This document shows positions 21,526-34,187 of a DNA stretch of 64,000 bases, piece by piece. The translations under genes and the position numbers were made by a program. How positions within the stretch are numbered: position 1 is the first letter of the stretch; each line of letters begins with the position of its first letter. The DNA lies in contig CM027382.1 of NCBI GenBank assembly GCA_015680905.1, forward strand, positions 12,497,501 to 12,561,500, written 5' to 3'. A model generated the notes under the pieces. It was given only the letters and a program-made list of their open reading frames with translations, ran no database searches and was not told the origin of the DNA. This DNA comes from Coptis chinensis (Eukaryota > Streptophyta > Magnoliopsida > Ranunculales > Ranunculaceae).

Positions 21526-24500
21526 TTCTCCACCTCGATGAGGCTTTAACACATAAAACCGAGCCGAACACATCCATCTAGAACTCGCAGTCAACCGCTC
21601 CGAAGGGCCATGCCCACAAATGGCTCTTTCAAGCATGTAGGATTTGGAGCAAGTCCAAACAGTGTTGGAACTTAACTCCGGTGACAACTTTTGTCAGCAT
21701 ATAAGCAGGATTGTCATGGGTGTCCACTTTCTCAAGTGCTACATCGCCATCCTCAATGACATCCCGTATAAAGTGATAACGAACATCAATATGCTTGGTC
21801 CGAGCATGATGAACCTGGTTCTTCGCCAAATGAATAGCACTCTGACTATCACAATACAAAGCAACAATGTTCTGCTCAATACCCATATCATCCAGAAGGC
21901 CTCGAAGCCATAGTGTCTCTTTCACTGCTTCTGCCCCTGCCATATACTCTGCATCAGTAGTAGATAGAGCAACTGTAGCATATAGCATAGACCTCTAACT
22001 AACCGGTGCACCATGCATCATAAACACATAACCAGTAGTCGATCGTCGTCTATCTAGATCACCTACATAATCTGAATCCACATACCCACTGACATAACAA
22101 GTGTCTCCACCATAAACTAATCTCACATCCAAGGTACTCTTCAAGTACCTCGCATCCCATTTCATTTGCTTCCCAATCTTTGCTTCCGATTTGTCATATA
22201 CCCCGCACAACATTAAGCGCGTGAAATGTGGGTGTGCCACACCATAACATACATCAAACTGCCCACGGTACTTGTATAAGGAACATTTGTCATATGTTTT
22301 TGTTCCTCCACCGAACTAGGAGAGAACTTAGCTGAAAATCTAAAATGCTCAGCTAAAGGTGTAGAAACCGACTTTGCATTCTTTATACTAAAATGAGAAA
22401 TTACTTTCTGAAGGTATTTCTTCTGAGATACAACTATCCGTCGCTTCTTCCTATCTCTGTCAATCTCCATGGTTAATATCTTCTTGGCTCCACCTAAGTC
22501 TTTCATCTCAAACTCAGTGCTAAGTTGAGATGTCAACTTGTCTATCTCCACCATGCTTTTGGAAGCAATAAGCATGTCATCCACATAAAGCAGGAGATAG
22601 ATGAAGTCATTACCGAAGCTTCTGAAAGTAAACACAACAGTCATACTTACTTCGGGTGTACTCATGTTGCATCATGAATGTGTCAAAGTGCTTGTACCAT
22701 TGCCTTGGCGATTACTTTAACCCATACAGTGATCGATTCAATTTGCATACATGATCTTCTTTTTTCAAGAACAACAAACCCTTCGGGGTTGTCTCATATA
22801 GATCTCTTCCTCCAAGTCCCCATGCAAAGCGGTTTTCACATATAGATCTCTAACTCCAAGTCGAAGTGAGCAACTAAACTTCGATAATAACACACTAATG
22901 GAAGTATGTTTGACCACCCAAGAAAATACCTCATTGTCAGTCGACTCCTTCCTTACGCGGAGAAACCCTTTGCTACCATTCTTGCCTTGTACCTAGTAAT
23001 CGTCGGACTCATGAAGGACCTCTTTCTTTCTAAACACTCATTTTTCGCCAATAGTCTTTTGCCCTCCCGCAATAAAACTAGGTCCCATGTGTGATTTTTA
23101 TCAAGAGACTCCATCTCTTTTTGCAAAGCAACCAACCAATATCTGTAATGAGCATCTCTAACAGCTTCCTTGAAGCTATCTGGCTTATCATCTTCGATAT
23201 TCAGTGCATACGCCACTAAATCTACCTGACCATAGTGTTTCACCAGTTTCTTGTGCCCATACTTATGCACTTCTTTAACTTGTCTCTTCTTCCTGTTGTT
23301 GTGTGGTTCCATAATTTGGTACCTCATCATGAACCAACCAGTCATCTGCTGCATCAGACAACTCAAGCTCAGTGGCTTTAACTTCTATAGATTCACCATT
23401 TTGCTCAGCTCCTTCTGGCTTATTGAAAGATAACACGGAAGTCTCATCAAAAGTAATATCTCTGCTGACCAGGAACTTGTGGTTTTCTTGACACCACAAT
23501 CTGTATCCCTTTACCCCATTTGCGAAGCCTAAGAATATGACTTTCTTAGCTCTAGGATCTAGCTTGTTCTCCCTCACATGATAGTAAGCGGTCGATCCAA
23601 ATACTCACAAAATACTATAATCATTTGGGTTGCGACCACACCTCATAAGGTGTCTTGCAATCTATAAATTTGAACCGGTGACCTATTATACGGTAACACG
23701 CCATGGACCTTTGCATCTTTAATACTCTTTGCATAGGCGGCATTAGACAACAAACATCTAAGCTCTTTCAAGCAAGTTTCTATTCATCATCTCTGCCATT
23801 CCATTCTGGCGCCCCCTTTTGGTCATCTAGTGTCGACAATTCTCATTACGCACAAAACTCTTGGAAAGGCCCATATGTATACTCAGTACCATTGTCAGAC
23901 CTTAGTGTCTAGACCTTCCTATCTGTGCAATTCTCAACCCTTGCCTTCCACTTCTTAAATGGCTCAAACACTTCATCTTTCATTTTCATCATATACACCC
24001 ACACATAGCGAGTATGATCATAAATGAATGAGATATAATATCGGTTACCTCCTTTAGAAGCCACTCTGGAGGGTCCCCAAACATCCGTATGCACATAGTC
24101 AAGAATGCCTGTTATTGTGTGCTTGCTTGACTTGAGCTTGACTCTGCACTGCTTCCCATAGACGTAATGCTCACAGAATCCCATACTTGGCTTCTTCAAG
24201 TCCTTCAAGAACCCTCGCTTGCACAACTCAGACGAACCCTTTTCACTCATATGCACTAGTCGCATATGCCACATCTTAGTGCACTCAAAATCATCACTGC
24301 ATGCACCCACTGCTGCATCGCCTATTACCCATCAAAGTATACAAGGTTCCATGTCTTTGTCCCTTCATAACAGTTAAAGAGTCATTGACAATCTTTAGGA
24401 CTCTACCTTCGCCCACAAACTTGTGGCCTTTGGAATCCAAGGTATCAAGAGAAATAAGGTTTTTCTTTAGCTCATGAACATGTCTCACATTAGTTAAAGT

Positions 24501-25681
24501 CTTCACTACACCATCATGCATCTTGACCCGTATAGTTCCAATTCCTACCGTCTTACAAGCAACGTTATTACCGATCAAAACGAAACCACCATCAATGCTC
24601 TCATAAGAAGTAAACCACTTTCTATTCGGGCACATATGGTAGGAACATCCGGAATCAAGAATTCACCTTTCGGCCATATATAGTTTTGTGTGGACACACA
24701 GAGACTCAACTATTCCCCTTCAGAGCTTGAAGCATAACTTGCCTCAATTTTTGCCTCACCTTTCTTCTTAACATCTCTCTTGTTCTCTTTCTTCGGGTGA
24801 GGACAATTACTTGTGTAATATCCATTTTCATCGCAATTGTAGCACTTCACATGTGTCAAAGGCTTCTTTGACTTGGACCTAGACTTCTCATTCCTTGTAG
24901 AAGCCTTTCCATGCGACCTTCCTCTTGCCACTAGCCCCTGACCTACATCATTGCTATTCTCTACACGTGTTTTCTTCATCAACTCATAAGAAAGAAGTGC
25001 ACTATGAACTTCATCAAGATCAACATCTTCTCTGTTCATAAATGTAGTCATTAGATGCTCATAGCTTTCGAGCAAAGAGGATATTAAACATGCCGCTTAA
25101 TCCTCATCATCCATCTTCATGCCAACATTCAAATAATCTGCTAGGCATCGACGAAACTCACTAACGTGCTCTTGTATCGTTGAACTATCCACCATCATGT
25201 ACCGATAAAGATGCTTCTTAAGGTACATCTTGTTCGTCATGCTCTTGGTCATATACATAGACTCTAGCTTGAGCCAAATACCGGCAACAGTATTTTCTCC
25301 TATCACACTATACATGACCTCATTAGCAAGACACAACCGGATTGATGAACAAGCCTGTAAATCGAACTCTTCCCAATCATCATCACTCATACTCGCCGTC
25401 TTTGCTTGTCTCCCCTTTAAGACCTTATGCAAACCTTGTTGGATGAGGATGTCTTTTACTTGGATTATCTAAATCCCAAAGTTATTCTTCCCATTAAACT
25501 TCTTTACTTCAAACTTAGCATTTGACATCTTGGGAGCCATTTTTCAAGTTACACACAATAACTCAAAAAATAATTTCACTTCGAAATTTTATCGAACACA
25601 TTGTCTACACAAATTTCGAGCACTATGGTTCTTTACCAAAACTCAAAATCCTAGGTCGTATACCTACACTCTGATACCAAT

Positions 25682-26278
25682 TGCTGAGAATAGGATAATA
25701 CGGAAACAATGTTATCCACAACAAATAGATCAATCCTATATAAAGATCGATCATTCTCACTAGACAAGACTTCAACACCCTCCAAGCAATATCCCAACAC
25801 TTCTCAATATCAAATAACAAGCATATATAAAGTAAAACAATTAATGTAAATGAGAACAAACCACAAGACAAAGATATATCGTGGTTCGGCAATTTGCCTA
25901 CGTCCACACTACGAGTTCCAAGCTTTCCTTGATGTCCAGAGTAATAGATTACAAGATCTCTCAATTCACTCACAAATAATGAGTACTCAACTCACTAAGA
26001 ATTGCTCTCTTCTAATCTCTCTCTTTCTTGGTTTTGATTAGATTATGTTTTTATAGAAAAAACATATATTTATACAGTTTCTGAAAACTTCCGAAACTAG
26101 TCAAATTCGTGCTGAAAAACAGTGGATTGGGCGCCGCGACCGACCGAGCAAAAGTCGGCGTGCAGTGCCAAAAACACTGGAAGTCGCCAAAAAGACATGG
26201 CGTCGCGGCATTTGTTAAGGCATACATAGGTGGCACGCGCTTTACACCAAATAGAGAAAAATGACTTTTTTCTCTACA
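25682..26278 (-). repeat. 5' LTR of copia copy 2
   Basis: 597 bp, matching 20929-21525 over its length. Confidence 0.92.
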
Positions 26279-26289
26279 GCTCGAAAACA

Positions 26290-26750
26290 AATTTAAAAAA
26301 GAAAATAAAATGCTGAAAGGAAAAATATTAGTTAATTACAAAATAAGGAGAATCTCAATAGTTTAGCATAATCCTCCACTTACAAAACCTAGTGTAAATA
26401 GGCACATTCAAGGACAAAATGAACCACAAAACTCAATTCGGTGCAGTAGCCAAATCTGTTAAAAACTTGGGGGTTGTAAATCCTTACATATTAGGAAATT
26501 CGTAACTAAAACACACCAGAGTCGACCCAAGTATTAATATCAACAATAGGATGCTAACTCAATCGAATTTTAAGTTTCAGTACTTGTGCAATATGTACAT
26601 TGGAAACATTTTCTTTTTATCCTTCTACCCTAAGATATGAGTTTATCTACTAGGTGACATGAAAATAAAATTGATGGTGAACAACATTTTATATAACCAA
26701 CACACAAGCAACAGAAATAAATGGAGATTAGAAAAACCTTCCCACTACAC
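26290..26750. other. PILS intron sequence
   Basis: AT-rich with no frame or element recognised; lies between copia copy 2 and the PILS exon at 26751-26987. Confidence 0.6.
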
Positions 26751-26987
26751 TTTATGGGAATCAATCTTTGGGCCGGTATGGACAAGCGATGCATGCGATA
26801 CTGGGGGATTGAGCAAGTGTGCGGTGGAAGAAATGCTTTCAAGCAGACTCTCCAAGCATAACTTTGAGGTTTGCCCAGGAAAGTTCTCATCATCCGAGCT
26901 GACAATTACTTCATCCTGTCTCCTGCTAGTAATTGCAGATATGCGCACAATGTTGTATATGTAAGTCCACAAATATGTAGCACCAAT
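26751..26987 (-). pseudogene. PILS exon (IGATYLWTYIYNIVRIS...)
   Basis: Preceded by CTTCTTCAG. It encodes the end of a membrane helix, then a variable hydrophilic loop (SSDDENFPGQTSK...). The likely donor is AAA|GTGTAG at 26751; otherwise a stop follows. Confidence 0.85.
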
Positions 26988-27026
26988 CTGAAGAAGTACG
27001 TAAAAACACAGAGCAAATTCAACCCT

Positions 27027-27470
27027 CACTATAAGAAAGCTGACTTTTAGCCACGGACCAAAACTGTGGGTAAAGGGCTTTAGCCACAGCTATCGGCTGT
27101 CGCAAGTCCGTGGGGTTTTGACCTGTCGGGAAAATATTAGCTACAGCGAATGACCGTGGGTAATTGCGACGGTCCACACAACAGCTCAAACCGTAGGAAC
27201 TTGCCACTGCGAATGACCGTGGCAAACGCCGTCGCAAGTGCCATAGATAATGACCGTGGGAATAGTCGTAGCAACTACCACAGCTCTCGACCGTGGCATA
27301 AGCCGTGGCAAGTTCCATAGATAATAATCGTGGCATAATCCGTTGCAATTATTTTTGTGAGAGATAAAAGTTGTGGTATAATCTGTGGTAAAAGTACATC
27401 TGCCACACACATCTTTTTGCGTTATCTACGGACATTGGCCGTGGCTAAAACGTTTTAGAATTAAAAAAAA
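27027..27470. repeat. CACTA left subterminal repeat region
   Basis: At least nine copies of a CCGTGG-type motif (GACCGTGGCA, GACCGTGGGA, GCCGTGGCAA, GCCACGGACC and variants) occur in about 400 bp, for example near 27050, 27103, 27149, 27220, 27251, 27290, 27304, 27328 and 27437. Confidence 0.85.
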
Positions 27471-27483
27471 ACAAAAATTAAAA

Positions 27484-27489
<6 letters not shown>

Positions 27490-27564
<75 letters not shown>
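27490..27564. repeat. A-rich tract and (TA)n microsatellite inside the CACTA element
   Basis: An A-rich tract passes into about 74 bp of TA repeat. Confidence 0.95.
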
Positions 27565-27565
<1 letters not shown>

Positions 27566-27854
27566 TAGTTTTATCCACTTTTGCCTTTCAATCCAACTAA
27601 TAATCCATCCATCCTAATAACAATATTACAAAGAAGCCACATTCCCAATCAAAATTCCTTTGCTGAATAATAGATAAAGAGATGAATATTCATACAAGTA
27701 AAAAAAAAAAAAAAAAAAATCTGTAACATTTATTACCACAAGCTCAATATAATATGAATTTTCAAATATTTTTCAATATATTTCATCACCCCGTACAAAT
27801 AATAATGCCTTAGTTCACCTCGTGCATGTTTCTCCGTACAACTTTATATCAACC

Positions 27855-30800
27855 TTTATATGTCAGTAAATGCTCCCATCTCATGAAGCTTCTTGCAAGC
27901 AGCCAAACAAACAGCCTACACAATGAACACATATAAAGGGTGATACTTTTTCGTATATTACGAAGATCTCTAAAAACAAATTGATTAGATTTGACACCAT
28001 ATCAACATGCCTGTTGTGCTAAGCGATTGAAGCGCATCACAGGGACCCACAAGCTTTTCGAATGGTGCGTTGCAAAGGGAGTTGAAGCTTACATGAGTAT
28101 ACTGTGGAACCCCGGCTTTTCATGTCTTTCCATAATAAACTTCGGGGACGAAGGATAGAATACCTTGTAAGGGATGCAGAAAAATAGAGTTACAACAACA
28201 AGTTCAGCGATAGTCATCAATCTAAGCTCTCGAGAAAAACAAAGATTTGTATTCACTATTACGAAATTGAAAGCACACCTGTCACTAGGTAGTTGAGAAC
28301 AATAAAAGTGGAGGAGACCCATTGCAGAATTTAAGCTTACAATTGCCCCGATTGACTTCACGGTACCTGGATGAACCGGTGTTGTATCCACTTGAAGTTA
28401 GCCTTGAAGTACCTTTAAGATGGCTAAGGTCAGTTCTTACTATTGCATCCTGTCTTAAAGTTGACTCACTATTCCGTGCATTTTGTAGAAAGGTTTCATC
28501 AGACAACTTTCCTTTGGAAATAACATGAAAAGAACGGTCGGGTCAATTACTTTTTTTATTTTATTTTTCATTTTCTTTTAAGAAAACTTCATTGCCTTTA
28601 AGAGGCGTGAAGTACAACAAACAATAATAGAGAAACTAACTAAAGTTGAGGTGGACATAACAATTGCCTTTCCACCCGCCCCGTGCACGCAGTGAGAGGC
28701 GGTCAATCGAGTAACTCATGTACATAACAAAGACAAGGTACATATGGGCCTAAGACAATGCAAACATCTTCTCAACATAGCGTAAGCGTCAACCTACAAT
28801 GAGGTCTTTGAGCGTCAACCCTTTCCATGTATCACTTATCACCGACCAATACGACAAGCGGGCCTGATTTCAACCTCAACTCCATCATAATGTGGCATTG
28901 GTGACATTTACTTCAAAACTATAGGCGAATAACTGTAGCATAAATGGAAAGTTAACAAGTAAGTGCTAGTACGATTGGATACATGATAATACCTCTCAAC
29001 CATCAATATGTAATCAGACCCCGACATCCTTGCACGGCTCCTGGACTATATATAGGCCAAGAAAGTCTTTGCAAAGGTCAAAGCGAATGACAACATTGCA
29101 TTGCACGATATCCGGGCCTTCTTCGCAACACTTTCGTAGCTACAAGTAAAGTCACCTGTAATCCCCGCAATGGCGAAAGAGGAAAAATCCCTTTAGTAAT
29201 GGAAGAACAAAAGTAGTATTTTATTACAAAATTAAGGAATCCACTGCTTCTAAAACTCAAGCGTCCATCGCGAAATTTGGCTAATGAGTCTTGCATTTGG
29301 GATGCCCGCATTTCGACTATTGTTGTGTCCAATTAAACTCGCACACTTGATGAAATTCAAAGGCGGAAGCTCATAAAAAAACCTGCTTAATAGGCGAAAG
29401 AAATAAATCGTGGTATGAAAACTTGTAGCGGGGAGGATTCCAAGGAAACAAGAATAATAAATTAGAATTGGTGAAATTTCACAAGTCGGGAAGTGAAATT
29501 TTTACCTTCGGAAGAACGAGGCAACAACTACTCTCTCCACAAAAGACAATTGCACGGAAATCTTCCATTTGTTGATACTTGAGAAGTATTTTTATCAATG
29601 ACTGCACTTTCGGGGTCACCTTTCCATCGCCTCAGCTGCTCCTATTACCACATCCACATGCTCTCCACGAAACAACTATGTAAAGCAAAAGCATGTCAAA
29701 ATATGAAGAACAAAAAGATCAAATCACCCATGAAAATTATACATATTAGGGGAATAACGATCTAATAATGTTTAAGTCGAGACATGAGAAACAGCTACCA
29801 AGTGAGATTCTTTGATTGTGCTTATTTGCTTAGTGCAAAGCAATTAGTAAAAATATTCTGGCAAATCATTAATTAGTTGAGTGTAAACTATACATGATTC
29901 ACAAGCCTTTTATACCTCGTATTATATGTATCACTAGAATATCCTCACTATTTACTATGATAACGAAATCAAATCAACACTACAACAAAATAGAAGGGGA
30001 GAAACAACACTAAAAGTTGCATCAAGCATCAACAAACAACACCCCAGAACTTAATTACTAGTAGACAAAATCTTGTTTTCAAATTTGGTTCATCAAGTAA
30101 TCTTATAATGCAGTTAAACACCAATTACAAACTTATTTTTTCAATTATGGACAATATACAATTTGCAGGACGATTTGAGAAATGAATAACATGGACTTGT
30201 GTTATTACCAGATTGAACTGGAGCATGCACCATAACCAATACAAACTATATTAGTAAATATAAATAAGGACCGGCAAGCAAGCCTCACCATGACTGTCAG
30301 GTAGCTCGCCTTCCTCAATCTCATCAACAACACCATCCCTTTGATCAATGCCATTCTCCACTTATATATGATTCACGTCTTTACCGAGACGGCTCCCTCG
30401 ACATAGTGGCATTGTAGTAAAGATACAACTTTCTTTAAGTATGATTCACGAAACTTGGCATCAATTTGGTAGTTTGCCCTTTCATCGTTTTGTAAGGCTG
30501 TCTAAAAATGAGTGTGCAACCTAGCACACACACACACACACAGATCTTGAGAAATCACTCTTAGAATAGTTCATATTGAGACATTTAACAATAAAGAATC
30601 AAGTGTCCCTAGGATGCGATAAAGCACCTTGACCAGTTCACTTAAAGCATAGTTTATGGCTCGGTTTTTGAATTAGATTAGCAGCTCCGTCACTTTACGT
30701 TCTTTCGAAACACCATAAACAAAGGCGTAGCTCTTCTTTAGATCAAACATCTCTATCCCCATAAATTGCCATTTACTTCTTCTAGAACTCAATTGTGCGG

Positions 30801-31010
30801 CTTCTTCAACTTCCTTTTCCATTTGTTTTAACTGTTCGATGCGGGGACCACAAACTAGCTGCTTTGTCATATTCAACCACAACCGGAAGGCGTTGGAATA
30901 TGCTTCTCCATTTCTTTCACGATCTTTTTTGTACAAACAATAGAATCTAATTTACTTTCAAGATTCGAATCTTTATAGCACAATCCTCTTGGCTAGAAAC
31001 ACTGTTGGAG
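27855..31010 (-). pseudogene. DCL1: Captured fragment of DICER-LIKE 1 (helicase C domain to Dicer-dimerisation region)
   Basis: Collinear minus-strand blocks match DCL1, which makes plant microRNAs. Around 31005-30960 is DCAIKIR...KLDSIVCT. At 30673-30860 is IKQME-like LKQMEKEVEEAAQLSSRRSK, then WQFMG and VYGVSKER. Near 30300-30360 is VDEIEEGELPDSHG. Near 29510-29690 is KVTPKVQSLIKILLKYQQ and FRAIVFVERVV. Near 29240-29380 are ELPPLNFIKCASLIGHNNS and MRASQMQDSLAKFRDGR. Near 29000-29150 are VTLLVATKV and QCNVVIRFDL, with IQSR(x)RAR and GSDYILMVER. Near 28290-28510 is FLQNARNSESTLRQDA then TDLSHLKGTSRL. Near 28090-28350 are GAIVSLNSAMGLLHFYCSQLP and MERHEKPG. Near 27855-27905 is AVCLAACKKLHEMGAFTD. 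This covers the helicase C-terminal motifs into DUF283; no RNase III, PAZ or DEAD motifs are present. Introns are kept (for example TGTAG before GCTGTTTGTTTGGC), so capture was from DNA. Frames are broken. Confidence 0.93.
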
Positions 31011-31719
31011 ACAGAACCCGCACGAACCATAAGCTCCACACATATCTCAATTACGGCGGTAAAGAGATTAACCCGGATAAGACAAAACACATATCGCAAC
31101 CATAAATATAAGGAAGTTAAGCCATAATGCCGATTAGAAATTTCTGAAAGTATAAGTTCGTTACTAACCTTAACTCTATTTCCTCTTTTATGTAAATACT
31201 AGGGTATGCCCGTGCCTACCTGATGGCGTCGGCGTGCACTTGGCGCTACCTCGGCATTTCGACGAGCCTTCTGATCGATCTACGATATACTGGATATAAT
31301 AAATATAAAAATGACAAAAGCAAATAACAGAATTTATGTACCATAGGGAACTAGAAAACATTTTAGAAGGTAGTATTCCACCACTAACATCGATGAAGAG
31401 AACGTCATGGCAAAAGTTGTTGTAGCACTTGAGACCTGCAATTAGACCCTCACATTAAGTCTAGCAAACATAAGTAAACACGTAACTGCAATCATTTATT
31501 GATTTATTTTATGAACAACAAGTTGGTTTTTACGAAGGGTCAACAATTTTATTTCCTGGATGTGCACTGAACTGACGAGAACATCTTGAGATGGTGATAG
31601 GGTGATCTATTCTCCCAAACCCAGAAAATATAGATATTGGATGTGCACTGAACCTAGAAAAGCATCTGAAGTTAACCTAGGCTGCTTAAACAGAGTCACA
31701 CAATAGTAGCATATCTTAC

Positions 31720-33225
31720 GACCTCTTGATCTCCATTAGTATTTGTCTCCTTGTGAGTACCGTTGCTTGGGCCACGGTAAGGCCTTGTATTCTACTTCTT
31801 CGTTACCTTATTAAGCGAGGAAGGGATGCTAACTATCAAGTTGAAGTACAAGAAGCGAAGTGGCGATTATGAAATCTTGATGCTATCGATACGCCGAAGA
31901 AAGCATCTTGGCGTACCATTTGACTCAATCGTTTAGCGGCTTCACGAAATCAAGGAAGAAACAACTAATTCAGTGGGAGGAAAGAATTGGTTTAAAATGG
32001 ATTAGAACTCCACAGTAGATGAATGAAGGTTCAAATTACCTTCTTTAAAATAGTTTCTTTTTTCCATGTCTCTACACCTTTAAAGAATGCCTTAGTTGAT
32101 GTGCCTGGAGAATCACTAAATAACTAAAGGATGCTTTCCAACTCCAGAAAATGGCAAGGAGAAAATCAAATCAAGAAATTTCTTACCTATGAAAAGGATA
32201 ATCAGGAGAACCGTGACCATCCAATCGGCAAAAACCACATTAAAAGCAACTCCTATCTTGATCCCAAGCATAAGCATTGGTTGGAAGAGCAATGCCAAGT
32301 TATAGTCAATAATCGACAATTCAAGTGTTGGATGCCTTAGCTTAAGATTGTAATATCACAGTTGAGCCGGCTGCACCCATGATCATACACGAACAAAGCG
32401 GAATCCATAAGTTACGTAGGTCTCTTGTAACAATTAACGACATGAGTTTTCCAAAGGGAAATAAAAAGTTTATTCATTGTTATAACTTGAATCATATCCT
32501 AATTCCCAAGTTCAAAAATGCAATCAAATGTTATAGTCAATCACTTTCGAGAACTGGGTCAAGTCGGGTAAATGTGCTCCAACGCAACCATGAAAGTCAA
32601 TGAGTTAATAGGAACTTCGTCAAAGCCGAGAACCCGGCGAAGGAATTTCTGCCTAGAGATTTCGCAACTTATGTATCGGCTCCAAAAAACACTAATCTAT
32701 CGAAGCGACTAACTATTGCCACTACCAATTAATCATAAAATCTAAATAAGTCAAAACAAACACTATGACTTATTTAGCGGTTTGCAACAAACAAATGGTA
32801 TGACTAATAAGATCACTTACATTTAGAAATCGCGGTTGAAGATTTGGATCAAACCCAATAATAAGAGTAAGCATAGGAACAAAAATCCACCACCACCAAC
32901 TCCTCCTACACTCCCAAACACTGCCCCACAAAATCCAACTATCGAACCAACCACAATCTTCTAACTAAATGTCAACTCCTGTAGAGTCAAATTTTATTTA
33001 ACATTTACTCAACACAAGCAAAAAAATATAATAAACTAGTAAAAAACACTTCTTGGCCAAACATGTTGATAACCCGGTCGATCGAGCACGCCATAAGAAA
33101 TTTACAACATTGAGAAAATAATCCTTCTTCTCAGCGACTTGTTTTGAATCCTCAAAATGTTTCAAACTTCTTCTTTCAATTTGAACCAAGAAAAGCATTT
33201 GCAAGAAACAAGAATGCAATATTTA
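31720..33225 (-). pseudogene. Captured fragment of a sulfite exporter TauE/SafE family gene
   Basis: Collinear minus-strand blocks match plant TauE/SafE membrane proteins. Around 33220-33060 are SLKHFEDSKQVAEKKDYFLN, VVNFLW and GYQHVWP. Around 32960-32860 are KIVVGSIVGFCGAVFGSVGG and VGGGG with MLTLIIGFDP. Around 32385-32160 are [38 protein letters not shown] and [20 protein letters not shown]. Near 31930-31890 is EAAKRL. Near 31810-31720 are EEVEYKALP and GPSNGTHKET. Together these represent the N-terminal half of the protein (the first membrane helices with the glycine-rich VGGVGGGG signature); the second half is absent. Introns are retained and the frame is broken in places. The fragment is upstream of the DCL1 fragment in the same orientation, inside the same CACTA element. 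Confidence 0.9.
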
Positions 33226-33229
33226 CTAC

Positions 33230-34000
33230 TTGATCTTATTCCCTCCATATTGCCCCCACGTTCAGCCATTCCACACTTTGAGAGTTTCTAAGTATATAAG
33301 ATTTATTATAACTGTGAAATGAAGATGTTGCAGAACTATCCTCAACATCTGCTGAAATCAGTGGACATTTAGTCTAACTTAAAAGCCCAACTTAAAAAAA
33401 ATACTAACTTTAATCTAACGTACGTCAAATATCAAACTACAACTTCAATCAGTTTGTTGGTGGTACGTACAACGCACTTAATTCCAAAGTGAAAATCGTA
33501 TGTAAGTTGAGATGGAAAAGAGGAGTTTTGATTACCGATAGTTTGAAGATAAAGTTGAAGGCAATGAAGACCAAGAGTTTGATTTTGTGTATAGTCGGGG
33601 CGTCCTTTGTGTGTAATGACAATAAAAGGAACACCAATTACTCAATTTCCATCCAAAACAAAAAAAAAGCAAACTTTTAATAAACTAAAAACTTAAAAAT
33701 ATACCTTTAAGCTTTACTTTGGTGTTTGATGAGAGAGATGTGAGAGAACCGATAATAGTAATGAACTGTAAAGGGAAGAAGATGAGAGAGATGGTGAGAG
33801 AGGCGATTTTTTTTTTTTTTTTTTTGCTACAAAGGCGGTGGAAGCTAGAGGTGGTGAGATTAGTTCCAACTTCTCTGTGGTATCTAATTTTTGTGGGAGG
33901 GAAATTTTGGTGCTCCGCTCCCAAAACTTTGGAGCAATGTTGGATCTATACCGAGGAAAGATAACCATGGGTGAAAACATACTGTGCCAAGATCTGATCC
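33230..34000. other. CACTA interior of unknown origin
   Basis: No family recognised. Open frames on both strands (33449-33637 minus, 33489-33680 plus, 33714-34055 minus) are short. It could be further TauE/SafE 5' sequence or original transposon DNA. Confidence 0.35.
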
Positions 34001-34187
34001 AACGGTCGAAGCTGTGGGAACACCCACGCGCTGTTACCGTCGCAAAAGGTTGCAAAATAGTGTCACGCCCTGCTACGGCAACTATAACTATGTCAACAGC
34101 TGGTGACCGTGGCTAATAATTTTACAGCTTTGGTCTGTGGCTAATGCTCCGGGCCATCCGTGGCTAAAGCCCATTTTTCTTGTAGTG
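34000..34187. repeat. CACTA right subterminal repeats and terminus
   Basis: GCTGTGGGA, GACCGTGGCT, GTCTGTGGCT and ATCCGTGGCT lie in the last 180 bp, before the inverted end TTTTTCTTGTAGTG. Confidence 0.85.

Larger units (their letters stand above)
20929..26278 (-). mobile_element. Ty1/copia LTR retrotransposon, copy 2 (fossil), same family as copy 1
   Basis: Full-length, about 5.35 kb, inserted on the minus strand in a PILS intron. LTRs of 597 bp lie at 25682-26278 (5') and 20929-21525 (3'). Probable target duplication GCCCG/GCTCG (one mismatch) flanks it. A primer-binding site matching initiator Met-tRNA (complement of CTCTGATACCAAT) is at 25668-25681. Parts in order on the minus strand: gag with a CCHC knuckle (about 25540-24700), protease/pre-integrase and integrase (about 24660-23600), reverse transcriptase (about 23370-22300), RNase H (about 22260-21570). 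It is better preserved than copy 1 but still broken, with several interruptions. LTRs look roughly mid-90s percent identical by eye, so it is not a very recent insertion. Confidence 0.95.
27027..34187 (-). mobile_element. CACTA (En/Spm-type) transposon carrying two captured host-gene fragments
   Basis: The 7161-bp element begins CACTATAAGAAA (27027) and ends with the complement of CACTACAAGAAA (34187). It is flanked by a perfect 3-bp duplication CCT (27024-27026 and 34188-34190), as CACTA transposases make. The inverted termini continue into TTTAGCCACGGA on both sides. Subterminal regions hold many CCGTGG/GCCACGG copies in both orientations, as expected for transposase-binding repeats. No transposase (TNPA/TNPD) is recognisable, so it is non-autonomous. 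The interior contains, on the minus strand, fragments of a TauE/SafE family gene (31720-33225) and of DICER-LIKE 1 (27855-31010), both with introns. It lies in a PILS intron, so PILS transcription would read both fragments in the sense direction. Confidence 0.93.

Noticed and set aside
27385-27600. Open frame of alternating Y and I residues
   Set aside because: It is read from the TA microsatellite.
30673-30936. Apparently novel 87-codon minus-strand gene
   Set aside because: Its EEAAQLSSRRSKWQFMG and VYGVSKER blocks match DCL1; it is part of the captured fragment.
31190-31260. A second Helitron-like terminus inside the CACTA element (GGCACGGGCATACCCTAGT on the minus strand)
   Set aside because: No hairpin of adequate length precedes the CTAG, so it is probably chance.
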